Positions 49,009-57,899 of a stretch of DNA of 64,000 nucleotides are shown here, piece by piece. The DNA comes from Scytonema millei VB511283 (lineage in GTDB: Bacteria; Cyanobacteriota; Cyanobacteriia; Cyanobacteriales; Chroococcidiopsidaceae). The position numbers and the translations under genes were made by a program. Below the pieces are notes generated by a model. The model was not told where the DNA came from. It searched no databases and saw nothing but the letters and a program-made list of their open reading frames with translations. The stretch lies in assembly GCF_000817735.3 (NCBI RefSeq), contig NZ_JTJC03000006.1:197783-261782 (forward strand), given 5' to 3'. Numbering within the stretch: the first letter of the stretch is position 1; each line of letters begins with the position of its first letter.

Positions 49009-49637
49009 GACGATCTCTGCTCCCAAACATACAGATCCTCTGGGCGATCGACATCTGGTAGTTGGGGTAAGTAAGCAACAGATAAATTCAACCGTTTGGC
49101 GATCGCAACTGTTTGGGATAAGACTTCAGGAGATCCCCAATTCACCCCGACAAATAACTCTGGAATAAAACGGCGCAGACCGAGTAAATAGTAACCGCCA
49201 TCAACAGCTGGACCAAGAACGAGATCGCAAACCCGATGCAACTGGTCAAAAGCTGCTGCGATCGACCCTGCATTTAATCCAGGGCAGTCAGTGCCGACGA
49301 TCGCAGCATAGTTAGCACCATCATCAAATGTATTGGCAAGCGATCGCGCCATGCGAGTCCCGAGATCTCCCTCTCCTTGGACTGTATAAATCAAGTCATT
49401 TCCCAACCACTGCATCATCAAATTAGAGTTTCCACCAGCAAAACAAACTTCTACCCTGACAGAACGCTGTGCTTGCAGTCGCTTCACCTGCGCTAGGGTA
49501 TGCTCGGTCATCTGGCGATGCAATAAAGCTGCTTTTTCTGCACCTAAAGCTGGGATCAGTCTTGTTTTTGTCTTCCCCGGCTCTGGATAGCGGGTGAAAA
49601 TAATTAAACTTTCTCGGATAATTCTAGTAGCGTTCAC
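49005..49637 (-). CDS. TIGR04282-type glycosyltransferase
   Basis: This 210-residue protein has the family motifs FTRYPEPGKTKTRLIPALGA, VGTDCPGLN and DGGYYLLGLR. The fold resembles nucleotidyl-/glycosyltransferases with a DXD-like site. It is paired with the TIGR04283-type gene, and the stop overlaps its GTG start. The pair is often annotated as arsenosugar-related, on genomic context in other bacteria. No arsenic genes lie in this window. Confidence 0.85.
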   Translation of the reverse strand: MNATRIIRESLIIFTRYPEPGKTKTRLIPALGAEKAALLHRQMTEHTLAQVKRLQAQRSVRVEVCFAGGNSNLMMQWLGNDLIYTVQGEGDLGTRMARSLANTFDDGANYAAIVGTDCPGLNAGSIAAAFDQLHRVCDLVLGPAVDGGYYLLGLRRFIPELFVGVNWGSPEVLSQTVAIAKRLNLSVAYLPQLPDVDRPEDLYVWEQRSS

Positions 49638-49652
49638 AAAACAAAACTTTAC

Positions 49653-49715
49653 AGTTATCAGTTATCAGTTATCAGTTATCAGTTATCAGTTATCAGTTAT
49701 CAGTTATCAGTTATC
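49653..49715. repeat. Nine perfect AGTTATC heptamers
   Basis: Nine consecutive AGTTATC units run from 49653 to 49715 just upstream of the TIGR04282-type gene on its 5' side. This is the longest uninterrupted heptamer array in the window. Confidence 0.95.
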
Positions 49716-50002
49716 AGCGATCGCCGATCGGCGAACAGGGTGTGGGGTGTGAGGAAATTTTGAATTTTGAATGCGTGAATTTTGAATGCGTGAATTTTGA
49801 GTTGCTCCCTCAGCTCCCTCAGCAACCTTGCGCTTCCTCAGCTCTCTTCTCTCCCTTGTCCCCCTGCTCCCTGCTCCCTGCTCCCCCTCAGCTCTCTTCC
49901 TCCAGCCCCTAGCCCCTAGCCCCTAGCCCCTTGTAAAATGTAACAGCTTCGGTACATTTTAACTGAGAGTATAAATTGCACTGCTATAACACTGCTATAA
50001 CA
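49716..50002. repeat. Mixed tandem repeats before pgl
   Basis: Repeats include GAATTTTGAATGCGT units (about 49754-49800), CAGCTCCCT-type units, CTGCTCC units (about 49860-49890) and CCCCTAGC units (about 49905-49932). No coding gene is supported. A CACTGCTATAA duplication lies at 49979-50001, close to the pgl start. Confidence 0.8.
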
Positions 50003-50734
50003 ATGCACAAAAAAGTTGAAGTCCTACCAGATCTAGCGGCGCTAGTCCAGCGATCGCTCGAACTCACCCTCGCCCAAATGCACAACGCCATTCAAGCACG
50101 GGGACTGTGTACCATCGCCTTATCAGGTGGTAGCACGCCTAAACCTCTTTATGAAGCGATCGCTGCCCAAGCATTACCTTGGGAGAAAGTTCACGTTTTT
50201 TGGGGTGACGAACGATACGTTCCTCCCGATAGCCCAGATAGCAATCAGCGGATGGCACGACAAGCTTGGTTAGATAAAGTTGAGATTCCTGCCGAGAATA
50301 TCCACCCCATGCCCACCGATGCAGCCGATCCTGCTGACGCTGCCCTTCAATACGAAACCCATCTTAAAGAGTTTTTTCAACTAAAATCGGGTGAATTTCC
50401 CGCTTTGGATGTAAATTTATTGGGGATAGGAGATGACGGACATACAGCGTCCTTGTTTCCTCATACTGCGGCTTTACAAGTATGCGATCGCATAGTTACC
50501 GTTGGGAACAAAGATGGACAACCTCGGATCACATTTACTATCCCTACTATCAATCAAGCTCGTTGCACCATGTTTTTAGTATCAGGTGCGAACAAGCAAG
50601 CGGCATTAGCACAGGTATTTGCATCCGTAGCGGACGATTATACCTATCCTGCACGGTTCGTTCAACCCCAAGGAGAACTTTGGTGGTTGTTAGATCGAGC
50701 AGCCGGACAAGGCTTGCAATTACCCGAAGAGTAG
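50003..50734 (+). CDS. pgl: 6-phosphogluconolactonase
   Basis: The 243-residue Pgl (NagB-like fold) hydrolyses 6-phosphogluconolactone in the oxidative pentose phosphate pathway. I choose ATG 50003 (MHKKVEVLPDLAAL); an earlier in-frame ATG at 49976 is possible but lies in repeats. Conserved parts are TIALSGGSTPKPLYEAI, HVFWGDERYVPPD and LGIGDDGHTASLFPHT. Length is typical. Confidence 0.94.
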   Translation: MHKKVEVLPDLAALVQRSLELTLAQMHNAIQARGLCTIALSGGSTPKPLYEAIAAQALPWEKVHVFWGDERYVPPDSPDSNQRMARQAWLDKVEIPAENIHPMPTDAADPADAALQYETHLKEFFQLKSGEFPALDVNLLGIGDDGHTASLFPHTAALQVCDRIVTVGNKDGQPRITFTIPTINQARCTMFLVSGANKQAALAQVFASVADDYTYPARFVQPQGELWWLLDRAAGQGLQLPEE

Positions 50735-50771
50735 CGCTTAAAATCAAAAACTGTTCACAGGGATTGACTTC

Positions 50772-51656
50772 ATGATCGTTTGCCCTAATTGCAATCACCT
50801 CAACCCAGAAGGGGCGCAAGCCTGCGAAGCTTGCTACACACCTCTACCAGCTACTACTAGTTGTCCTAACTGTGGCGCACCCGTACAAACTGATGCAAGG
50901 TTCTGCGGACAATGTGGCTACGATCTCAGTGCTGACTTAGCAACTGTCGCCGAAGGAACGCCGCTAGATCTTGGTGACCTACCACCGACTCAACCAAACT
51001 TGGCTGTTCCAGAACCGATCGTAGAGGAACCGATGGTAGAGGAACCCAGAGTAGAGCCAGCTATAGAGCTAGAATCACCTGCACCTGTAGTGGAAATCAT
51101 TCACCGCGACCTATCACCGACTCCAGAGCCAGAACCGATAATACCACCAGCGCCAACTCCAGAGCCAGAACCAATCGCAGAATCTCGTAAGAGTAGCAGT
51201 GTTAACCCTCCTCCCCCGCCAGCACCATTCACACCGCCAACACCAACACCACCACCGCCAGCAGTATCCCAACCCACTCCCATACCACCAATGCCCGTGG
51301 TTTCGAGTTCCAAAACCCAATTGCAGCAGCAGATTGCCAAGCTGTTTCACGTCCAGACCAATACTCTCATCGAGCTACCACCAACTCTTTCTGTGGTGCA
51401 TATTGGCAAGCCTAACGATCGCATTCCTCCGGATGTTGACGTGGCTGGGTTTCCTAATTCCGAAATCGTCTCGCGCATTCATGCCGACATTCGCATTGAA
51501 GGAGATGCTTACTACATAGAAGATGTGGGCAGTTCCAACGGAACTTACATCAACAATATGCCCCTTTTACCAGGTAATCGTCACCGCTTGCGGATGGGCG
51601 ATCGCATTGCTTTAGGTAAGGGAGACTTAGTAACTTTTCTGTTCCAACTTTCATAG
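50772..51656 (+). CDS. Zinc-ribbon and FHA domain protein
   Basis: This 294-residue protein has two N-terminal zinc ribbons (CPNCNHLNPEGAQACEACY and CPNCGAPVQTDARFCGQCGY). A Pro/Glu-rich disordered linker occupies about 60-180. A C-terminal FHA domain follows (about 195-290) with SRIHADIRIEGDAYYIEDVG and the SSNGTYINN loop, which reads phosphothreonine. The combination suggests a signalling adaptor for Ser/Thr kinases. A second FHA protein lies 31 bp downstream. Confidence 0.88.
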   Translation: MIVCPNCNHLNPEGAQACEACYTPLPATTSCPNCGAPVQTDARFCGQCGYDLSADLATVAEGTPLDLGDLPPTQPNLAVPEPIVEEPMVEEPRVEPAIELESPAPVVEIIHRDLSPTPEPEPIIPPAPTPEPEPIAESRKSSSVNPPPPPAPFTPPTPTPPPPAVSQPTPIPPMPVVSSSKTQLQQQIAKLFHVQTNTLIELPPTLSVVHIGKPNDRIPPDVDVAGFPNSEIVSRIHADIRIEGDAYYIEDVGSSNGTYINNMPLLPGNRHRLRMGDRIALGKGDLVTFLFQLS

Positions 51657-51687
51657 CTACTTGTAGCTTATTCTTGCCCTGGCTAAA

Positions 51688-51993
51688 GTGATTACAATTA
51701 CTCTGCTACATCCTCAAAATGGTACTCCCGTCCAAAATTGGACGTTTGAAACTGAATCTGTTGTCCGCGTCGGACGGGCAACAGACAATCAGGTAATTCT
51801 ATATAGTGCTGTTGTTTCTCGCTATCATGCCGAATTACATGTGACAAAGGGACAATGGCAGTTAGTGAATTTAGGTGCAAATGGCACTTATATAGATGGT
51901 CAACCAATTACAGAATCGATTTCAGTCATAAATGGTACGGTGATTCGACTGGCTAAATCCGGTCCCCAATTACAGATTAAGTTATTGCCATAG
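51688..51993 (+). CDS. Small FHA domain protein
   Basis: This 101-residue protein is essentially a lone FHA domain. It starts with GTG (MITITLLHPQNGTPVQNWTF) and has VVRVGRATDNQVILYSAVVS, RYHAEL and GANGTYIDGQPI. It probably binds phosphothreonine peptides, perhaps on the same partner as the preceding zinc-ribbon FHA protein. It is 31 bp downstream of that gene. Confidence 0.85.
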   Translation: MITITLLHPQNGTPVQNWTFETESVVRVGRATDNQVILYSAVVSRYHAELHVTKGQWQLVNLGANGTYIDGQPITESISVINGTVIRLAKSGPQLQIKLLP

Positions 51994-52074
51994 CAAGACT
52001 TTACCAAAGAAGATGCGAGCGGTTGCTTTGGTTAAGTGACTTACAATGGAAGTTATCTTCAACGACCAATTGCC

Positions 52075-52308
52075 ATGCTGAAGCGTTCTAAGTTCGAGAC
52101 AACCCAATCTCAAATTATGCACCGTGCGGAAGAGCTGATCGACGCAGCATCGAACCGCTATCGAATTACCGTCCAAGTCGCCAACCGTGCTAAACGTCGC
52201 CGTTATGAAGATTTTGATAATGTAGACGATCCGATGATGAAACCAGTCATCCGCGCCATCATTGAGATGTCTGACGAGTTGACTCAACCAGAAATTATCG
52301 GTGAATAG
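52075..52308 (+). CDS. rpoZ: RNA polymerase omega subunit
   Basis: The omega subunit assists assembly of cyanobacterial RNA polymerase and sigma use. I choose ATG 52075 ([20 protein letters not shown]), giving 77 residues; an upstream ATG at 52036 lacks family support. The [20 protein letters not shown] segment is typical. A terminator-like hairpin follows at 52419. Confidence 0.92.
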   Translation: MLKRSKFETTQSQIMHRAEELIDAASNRYRITVQVANRAKRRRYEDFDNVDDPMMKPVIRAIIEMSDELTQPEIIGE

Positions 52309-52758
52309 CCAATAGAGTAAGTCATGAGTGGTTAGTGGCTGGTGGCTGGTGGCTAAATTCTTAGTTTTGGTCTAGTCACCAGTCACTGTTCGCTGATAAC
52401 TGACAACTGACAACTGATAACGGGTGAGTTGCGATCGCCCGTTTTTTGCTATTTATTACGGTCGCTGAGTCAAATGCTTGAGTCAATCCAATTAAACTCA
52501 TTAGCTCTGCGATCGCACATTTAAACAATAAATCTCACCTGAGTTATGCGCTCTTTTAAAATAAACCCGCTCATACGAAACTTTTGACTTGCTGACATCA
52601 GCTATAAAATAAATTGCTTAAATTGCTCGAACGGAAAACTTTTACCCGAAAGAATAAATTTCCCCCTAATTCCTGTTGTAGTGATTAACATGAATGAGGT
52701 ACTAGAGAATTTGTGACTTGCCTCAAGCGTACATTTTATCCTCTAGGGAGTTAGCAAC
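52309..52758. other. Intergenic region after rpoZ
   Basis: This 450-bp region holds AGTGGCTGGTGGCT and CTGATAACTGACAACTGACA repeats (about 52328-52420) and the rpoZ terminator. Downstream it is AT-rich without ORFs. The last 100 bp must contain the promoter of the NmrA-like gene, whose ribosome binding site is AGGGAG. Confidence 0.6.
52419..52447 (+). terminator. Terminator downstream of rpoZ
   Basis: AACGGG (52419-52424) pairs with CCCGTT (52438-52443), the loop containing a HIP1-like GCGATCGC, and is followed by TTTT. It lies about 110 bp after rpoZ and after the repeat block. Confidence 0.7.
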
Positions 52759-53634
52759 ATGTTTTTGGTTACCGGAGCAACAGGAGGAATTGGCAGGAGG
52801 GTGGTGCGATCGCTCCGAGAACGGGGAATGCCCGTGCGTGCTTTTGTGCGTCTGCTATCTCGCTATAGTGAGTTAGAACATCGAGGCGCAGAAATCTTTA
52901 TCGGCGATCTGCAAGTCGATCGAGATATTCAAAAAGCTTGTCAGGGAGTACAGTACATTGTTAGCGCTCACGGTTCCGATGGCAATGCCTTCGCCCTAGA
53001 CTACCATGCCAATATTGAGTTGATCGACCGAGCTAAAGAACAGAAAGTACAGCACTTTGTTTTTATCTCTGTCTTAGGAGCAGATCGCGGTTATGAAGAT
53101 GCACCAGTATTCAAAGCAAAGCGTGCTGTAGAAAAGTATTTGCAAGCAAGCGGAATTAATTATACAATTTTACGTCCAGCCGGACTTGCTTCTAACCTCC
53201 TACCATTGGCAGAAAGATTCCGACAAACAGGAATTTATTTACTAGTTGGTGATGGCAAAAACCGCACTTCTATTGTTAGTACTGACGATTTAGCACAAAT
53301 AATTGTTAACTCATTCATGCTTCCAGAAGCGCGTAACCGCACTTTCTCGGTTGGAGGAGCGGAAATATTACAACGGCAAGATGTACCGCACATTCTCGGT
53401 AAGATTTTCAATATCGAACCAATTATTATTAATCCTCCCTTACTTGCGGTAGACGGATTCAGAACTGTAACGGGTTTGTTTAATCCTTCCTTGCAAAAAG
53501 CTTTAGGCACTTTCCGCACTTTACTAGACAACGAATTTTTCTGCACTCGCGAAGAAATTGCTCAGTTAGAGGAAATCTATCATCTCAAAATAGAAAACCT
53601 AGAGAGTTTTTTACGGCGCTATTTGGCAATATGA
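52759..53634 (+). CDS. NmrA-like NAD(P)-binding SDR protein
   Basis: This 291-residue atypical SDR has the dinucleotide motif VTGATGGIGRRVVRSL at the N terminus and a conserved YTILRPAGLASNLLP. It lacks a clear YxxxK catalytic pair in the usual place, like NmrA-type regulators and photosynthesis assembly factors (for example Ycf39-type proteins). A chloroplast-like role in chlorophyll or PSII assembly is possible but not shown. Its stop overlaps the mobA start (ATGA), so the two are coupled. Confidence 0.85.
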   Translation: MFLVTGATGGIGRRVVRSLRERGMPVRAFVRLLSRYSELEHRGAEIFIGDLQVDRDIQKACQGVQYIVSAHGSDGNAFALDYHANIELIDRAKEQKVQHFVFISVLGADRGYEDAPVFKAKRAVEKYLQASGINYTILRPAGLASNLLPLAERFRQTGIYLLVGDGKNRTSIVSTDDLAQIIVNSFMLPEARNRTFSVGGAEILQRQDVPHILGKIFNIEPIIINPPLLAVDGFRTVTGLFNPSLQKALGTFRTLLDNEFFCTREEIAQLEEIYHLKIENLESFLRRYLAI

Positions 53635-54479
53635 GTCAGTTATCAGTTATCAGTTATCAGTTGTCAGTGAATAGGGAGCAGGGAGCAGGGAGCAGGGAGC
53701 AGGGGAAAGAGAGAGTCGCCCAGCTGAGGGAGCTGAGGGAGCTGAGGGAGAGAATTGACTCACCACACCCCACACCCTACACCCCACACCCGACTTCCCT
53801 TTCTGGCATCGTTCTAGCGGGGGGTAAAAGTTCGCGGATGGGACGGGATAAAGCTCTACTTCCAGTTGATGGCGTACCGTTGTTACAAAAAGTGTGTGAA
53901 GTGGCAATTGCATTATGCGATCGCGTCTATGTCGTAACTCCCTGGCAAGAGCGCTATCAGCATTTACTTCCTGTTGGGTGTGAGTTTATTAGGGAGCAGG
54001 GAGCGGGGAGCAGGGAGCAGGGGGACAGGGGGACAAAGGGACAAGGGGGACAAGGGGGACAAGGGGGACAAGGAAGCAATTCTAGTCACCAGTCACTAGC
54101 CGCCAGCAACTCACCAACTACCAATAGCCCTCTAACAGGCTTTGCCCAAGGATTAATTCATGTAGAAACAGAGTGGGTGCTGTTACTGGCGTGCGATCTA
54201 CCTTGCTTGCGGTTGGAAGTGTTGCAAGATTGGGCGCGAGAATTGGTAGAAATGCCGAAGGAGACGATCGCTCTGCTTCCGCGCCATCCCAAAGGTTGGG
54301 AGCCTTTGTGCGGTTTCTATCGTCGCAGTTGCCTCACTGCCCTGGAAGAGTATATCGAGCAGGGTGGGCGCTCTTTTCAGCAGTGGTTGGCACAATATCC
54401 GGTTCAGCCCTTATCCGATTTTGAGCCTTCAATATTATTTAACTGCAATACCCCAACTGACTATGCAGTCGTGTCATAG
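53631..54479 (+). CDS. mobA: Molybdenum cofactor guanylyltransferase MobA with repeat-derived insertions
   Basis: MobA attaches GMP to molybdopterin. The conserved core starts at SGIVLAGGKSSRMGRDKALL near residue 58 and has LLLACDLPCL near residue 184. Two segments are repeat-encoded and alien to the family: residues 1-56 (MSQLSVISYQLSVNREQGAG onward) and residues 121-167 (REQGAGSREQG, then a QGGQGGQGG run). The rest is in frame and complete. The ATG overlaps the upstream stop (ATGA). The extension must be translated if the gene is functional. The gene converges with the GGDEF-EAL gene, overlapping by 41 bp. Confidence 0.88.
   Translation: MSQLSVISYQLSVNREQGAGSREQGKERVAQLRELRELRERIDSPHPTPYTPHPTSLSGIVLAGGKSSRMGRDKALLPVDGVPLLQKVCEVAIALCDRVYVVTPWQERYQHLLPVGCEFIREQGAGSREQGDRGTKGQGGQGGQGGQGSNSSHQSLAASNSPTTNSPLTGFAQGLIHVETEWVLLLACDLPCLRLEVLQDWARELVEMPKETIALLPRHPKGWEPLCGFYRRSCLTALEEYIEQGGRSFQQWLAQYPVQPLSDFEPSILFNCNTPTDYAVVS
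53635..53800. repeat. Tandem repeats encoding the mobA N terminus
   Basis: TCAGTTA units (53636-53665), four GGGAGCA units (53671-53702), GAGGGAGCT units (53724-53752) and CACACCC units (53760-53790) run through the first 56 codons of mobA. Confidence 0.9.
53991..54131. repeat. Tandem repeats encoding an internal mobA segment
   Basis: GGGAGCA/GGGAGCG units are followed by about five GGGGGACAA units and GTCACCAGTCACTAGCC-type units. They read in frame in mobA and interrupt the nucleotidyltransferase core between EFI and TGFAQGLIHVETEW. Confidence 0.9.
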
Positions 54480-57400
54480 GGGGATTGAGCGTCAGCGCTT
54501 TCGGTTGAGAAATGCCATAACCTTGAGCGTAATCAACTCCTAATTGGCGCAGCTTGTCTAAAATAAACTCGTCTTCCACAAATTCAGCGATCGTCTGAAT
54601 CCCCATGACGCTAGCAATTTTAGCGATCGCTGCTACCATTTCAGCAGCGATCGGGTCAGAGACGATTTCCCGTACAAATACCCCATCGATCTTTAAATAA
54701 TCTACAGGTAAGTTTTTCAGATAGGCAAAGCTAGACATGCCGCTACCAAAGTCGTCTAGGGCAAAACTACAGCCTAGCGCTTTGAGTTGGCGCATTACGG
54801 CTGCGGCTTTTGCTAAATTCGTAATGGCTACAGTCTCCGTCACTTCAAAACAAATTAACTGGGGACAAATCTCCGTGAGAGCAAATTGCTCTTGAACAAA
54901 AGAAATAAACTGTTCGTCATTTAGCGTTGCACCAGATAGATTCACTGCATAAACATGAGGCAGACGAGCAGTTGAGGACAGCATTAAGTGACGAAACAAA
55001 GTTTGAATCACCCAGCGATCGATCCGGTGCATCAGATGGTAGCGTTCGGCAGCAGGAATAAATGCCATCGGCGAGACTAATTTTCCCGTCTCATCCTCCA
55101 GCCGCAGCAACACTTCACAGTGATGTGGCAATCCAACGCTGGTCGGAGCGATCGCGGCGATCGGCTGATAGAATAAGCGAAAACGGTTGTCTTCCAATGC
55201 TTGAGGTAGGCGCGTCACCCACTGCATTTCTCCTTGTTGAATGGCAAGTTCGGTATCGTCGAGTTGGTAGACGTGGACGCGGTTCCGCCCTTTGTTTTTG
55301 GCAACATAGCAAGCAGCATCGGCAGCACTTAAGACGCTAGCAACACTAGGAGTGGTAATATTGATTTCTACTAGACCGATGCTGACACCAACGGTAAAGG
55401 TTTTGTCTTGCCACACGAAGCGATAATCGTTGATTTGCTGCCGCAGCACGCTAGCAATTTGAGTTGCTTGTTCTAAGGGACACGAGTAGAGTAAGATGCC
55501 AAATTCATCCCCGCCTAAGCGGGCTAGAGTATCAGTTTTACGTAATTGAGTCGGTAGCAAACTGCTAATATGGCGCAGCAGCATATCTCCAGCTGCATGT
55601 CCGCAAGTATCGTTGATAATTTTGAATTGATCGAGATCGAGGTAGCAGAGAACGTGCTGGATGCTGCCATTTTGGGCGCTGTGGACGGCAGTAGCCAAGC
55701 GTTTCTCAAATTCTCGTCGGTTGTAGAGTTCGGTTAAGGGGTCGTGGCTGGCTTGCCATGCTAGTTGTCTCGCCATCGTGTTGGCTTGAGTGATGTCGCG
55801 AAACACTAAAATGCTACCGATCAGTTGGCGATCGCTAGCATAAATTGGTGCAGCTGAGTGATCGATCGCAAATTCCGTCCCATCCCGTCCGATTAACAAG
55901 GTGTTGTAAGAGGATTTGACAATTCGACTTTCATCTAAAACTCGCTCTATGGGATTGTCTAATGTCTCCCGCGTAATTTCATTGACAATCTTGAAGACAC
56001 AATCGAGGGGTAGTCCTCTAGCTTGTTCGCCATCCCAACGGGTGAGTTTTTCTGCTACGGGATTGAGCGATTGAACGTAACCCTCTGCATCTGTGGTAAT
56101 GACGGCATCGCCAATTGAGTGTAATGTCACTTGTGCTAGTTCTTTTTCACGCGAGAGAGCGAGTTCGATCCGCTTGCGCTCGTTAATTTCTCGCGTCAGT
56201 TCTAAGTTGGCAGCTTCAGCGATTTTTGCCCTGACAAGGGCTTCTTCTGCCTGTTTGCGGGCGGTGATGTCGTGTTGTACGCCCCAAACTCGCACTAGAT
56301 AGCCATTTTCGACAATACCGATGAGATTGTTGAGAAAGTAGCGGAGATTACCGTGGCGATCGAATTCGCACAATTCAGCATCTACCAAGCGATAGCCAGA
56401 ACTGATGAAGGCGCGAAAAAACTCTATGTTAGCGGGAATGGACTTGGGTAAAAATTCACCGATCCTCGCTCCTAGCATCTCACCTACACTGGCGTAACCG
56501 AACATACGTGCCAAGACTTCGTTGCATTCAGCGAGATAGCCGTGCTGGTAAAAGTCATTGACTTGGATCTCTAAAGCAGCTTGAATTGCTACTGGTCGCT
56601 CTAATTCACAACGCCAAATACCTTCGGAGCTTTGGGCGAGAAATACGCGATAGCGTTCTTCACTTTTAAGTAGTGCCGCTTGAGATTGGTTCAGCTGAGT
56701 TAGCATCCAATTAATCGTACTGGCTAGACAGGCTAATTCGTCGTTACCAGGTATTTCAACGCGGGAACGCAGGTCGCTACTAGCACCGATTCGGCTGACA
56801 TCACTGCTTAAACGCGCTATGCGTGACAGGACGAGTTTTTCTAATAGTAGTAAAGTCGTGACGCTAAAGACCAAACCAACCAACAACAACAACCACACGA
56901 GATAACGAACGCTGAGTTGTCCGCGTTGGTAGATCTGCCTTGGTAAATTTACGCGCAAGATTGCGGCTGGATTCCCTTCCATATTTCGCAGCATCGCGTA
57001 GCCAGCAATCGTACTTTCATCGAGCGATCGCACGAAGACTTGCTCGTTTTTAATTAAAGTTTGCTCTGCTCTTTGAAAGTCTAAGGGTATGGGCGGATGG
57101 TCTAATCGCTCTAAGGCAATATCAAAATGAGTCTTTGCTGCTAGCTGTTTGACATCCAAATAGCGTCCCATAACGAGAATGCCGCGACTTGGACCTTTGC
57201 CTTCACTGGTTAAAATTTGCCGCACGGCAATCAACATCAGTCCTTCAGGTAGCTGTAACAACCCCATTTGCTGGGGATCGTCATTATTTGAGTTTGAGAA
57301 AAATTCTGGTTGCTGGAAGTATTTTTGCAGGCTTTTCGGTACTGGTAAAGCCTGTTTTGTATAAGGCGTGATGAAGCCATTATAGACTATCCGTCGATCG

Positions 57401-57723
57401 CGGCGACGGATATACATAATTAGATCGAGATTCGATCTTACGAGCGAAGCATAGTTAAATGCGTTTTGAAAATATTCAAGATTGCCAGTTTCAATATCGG
57501 TATAAGTACCATCCCACTCTGCCTCATCGCCATTCATGATGTTTAATTTGTTCAGCTCATCATTGTATGCTTGCACGATGCGGCGGACATTTTGGTCGGC
57601 ATCCTGTTCTTCCACTTGGGTAAACCCATCTAATAAAATTGTTTTGGAAGTGCTATACAGCGCTACAAATAGACTGAATAGCGTCATGCCAGTAATAATT
57701 AATGTCTTTTTACGCAGCGTCAT
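54439..57723 (-). CDS. CHASE4-HAMP-PAS-PAS-GGDEF-EAL c-di-GMP signalling protein
   Basis: This 1094-residue sensor has an N-terminal membrane helix (TLIITGMTLFSLFVALYSTS), a CHASE4-type extracellular domain (about 35-250), a second helix (about 275-297) and a HAMP region. PAS domains lie at about 355-490 and 520-640. The GGDEF domain has the intact RLGGDEFG motif plus an RKTD I-site five residues upstream. The EAL domain begins CEVLLRLED and holds ALDDFGSGMSSFAYL. Both enzymatic motifs look able to work; the balance cannot be told. Its ATG overlaps the stop of a 59-residue ORF (57720-57899). Confidence 0.92.
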   Translation of the reverse strand: MTLRKKTLIITGMTLFSLFVALYSTSKTILLDGFTQVEEQDADQNVRRIVQAYNDELNKLNIMNGDEAEWDGTYTDIETGNLEYFQNAFNYASLVRSNLDLIMYIRRRDRRIVYNGFITPYTKQALPVPKSLQKYFQQPEFFSNSNNDDPQQMGLLQLPEGLMLIAVRQILTSEGKGPSRGILVMGRYLDVKQLAAKTHFDIALERLDHPPIPLDFQRAEQTLIKNEQVFVRSLDESTIAGYAMLRNMEGNPAAILRVNLPRQIYQRGQLSVRYLVWLLLLVGLVFSVTTLLLLEKLVLSRIARLSSDVSRIGASSDLRSRVEIPGNDELACLASTINWMLTQLNQSQAALLKSEERYRVFLAQSSEGIWRCELERPVAIQAALEIQVNDFYQHGYLAECNEVLARMFGYASVGEMLGARIGEFLPKSIPANIEFFRAFISSGYRLVDAELCEFDRHGNLRYFLNNLIGIVENGYLVRVWGVQHDITARKQAEEALVRAKIAEAANLELTREINERKRIELALSREKELAQVTLHSIGDAVITTDAEGYVQSLNPVAEKLTRWDGEQARGLPLDCVFKIVNEITRETLDNPIERVLDESRIVKSSYNTLLIGRDGTEFAIDHSAAPIYASDRQLIGSILVFRDITQANTMARQLAWQASHDPLTELYNRREFEKRLATAVHSAQNGSIQHVLCYLDLDQFKIINDTCGHAAGDMLLRHISSLLPTQLRKTDTLARLGGDEFGILLYSCPLEQATQIASVLRQQINDYRFVWQDKTFTVGVSIGLVEINITTPSVASVLSAADAACYVAKNKGRNRVHVYQLDDTELAIQQGEMQWVTRLPQALEDNRFRLFYQPIAAIAPTSVGLPHHCEVLLRLEDETGKLVSPMAFIPAAERYHLMHRIDRWVIQTLFRHLMLSSTARLPHVYAVNLSGATLNDEQFISFVQEQFALTEICPQLICFEVTETVAITNLAKAAAVMRQLKALGCSFALDDFGSGMSSFAYLKNLPVDYLKIDGVFVREIVSDPIAAEMVAAIAKIASVMGIQTIAEFVEDEFILDKLRQLGVDYAQGYGISQPKALTLNPPMTRLHSQLGYCS

Positions 57724-57899
57724 AAGATGGCATAAGCAGCAATGGTTGACTGGGAATTGGCAAGCAGTTTAACGATCTCACCTCGATTCTGCATGACTGG
57801 TTGGCACTGGTTTTGAATTTGCCGCTGATGAGATGACCGAGACTGTACAGCTAAATTGGTTGCTAATAACTGCAATAGCGATATTCTTCTAGTACTCAT
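57720..57899 (-). CDS. Small 59-residue ORF coupled to the c-di-GMP gene
   Basis: ATG 57899 has the AGGAAG ribosome binding site (TAGGAAGAGAAATG) and encodes MSTRRISLLQLLATNLAVQS and on to STIAAYAIL. Its TGA overlaps the ATG of the downstream GGDEF-EAL gene in an ATGA, the usual sign of translational coupling. The peptide is helical, polar in the middle, without a membrane span or known domain. Chance cannot be excluded because of its length, but start signal and overlap together favour a real gene. Confidence 0.55.
   Translation of the reverse strand: MSTRRISLLQLLATNLAVQSRSSHQRQIQNQCQPVMQNRGEIVKLLANSQSTIAAYAIL

Noticed and set aside
49653-49715. CRISPR array at the heptamer cluster
   Set aside because: The units are seven bases with no spacers and no cas genes lie nearby. 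The same applies to the arrays at 3687 and 9260.
51101-51350. Gly/Trp-rich frames opposite the FHA protein linker
   Set aside because: They are antisense shadows of the Pro/Glu-rich linker codons.
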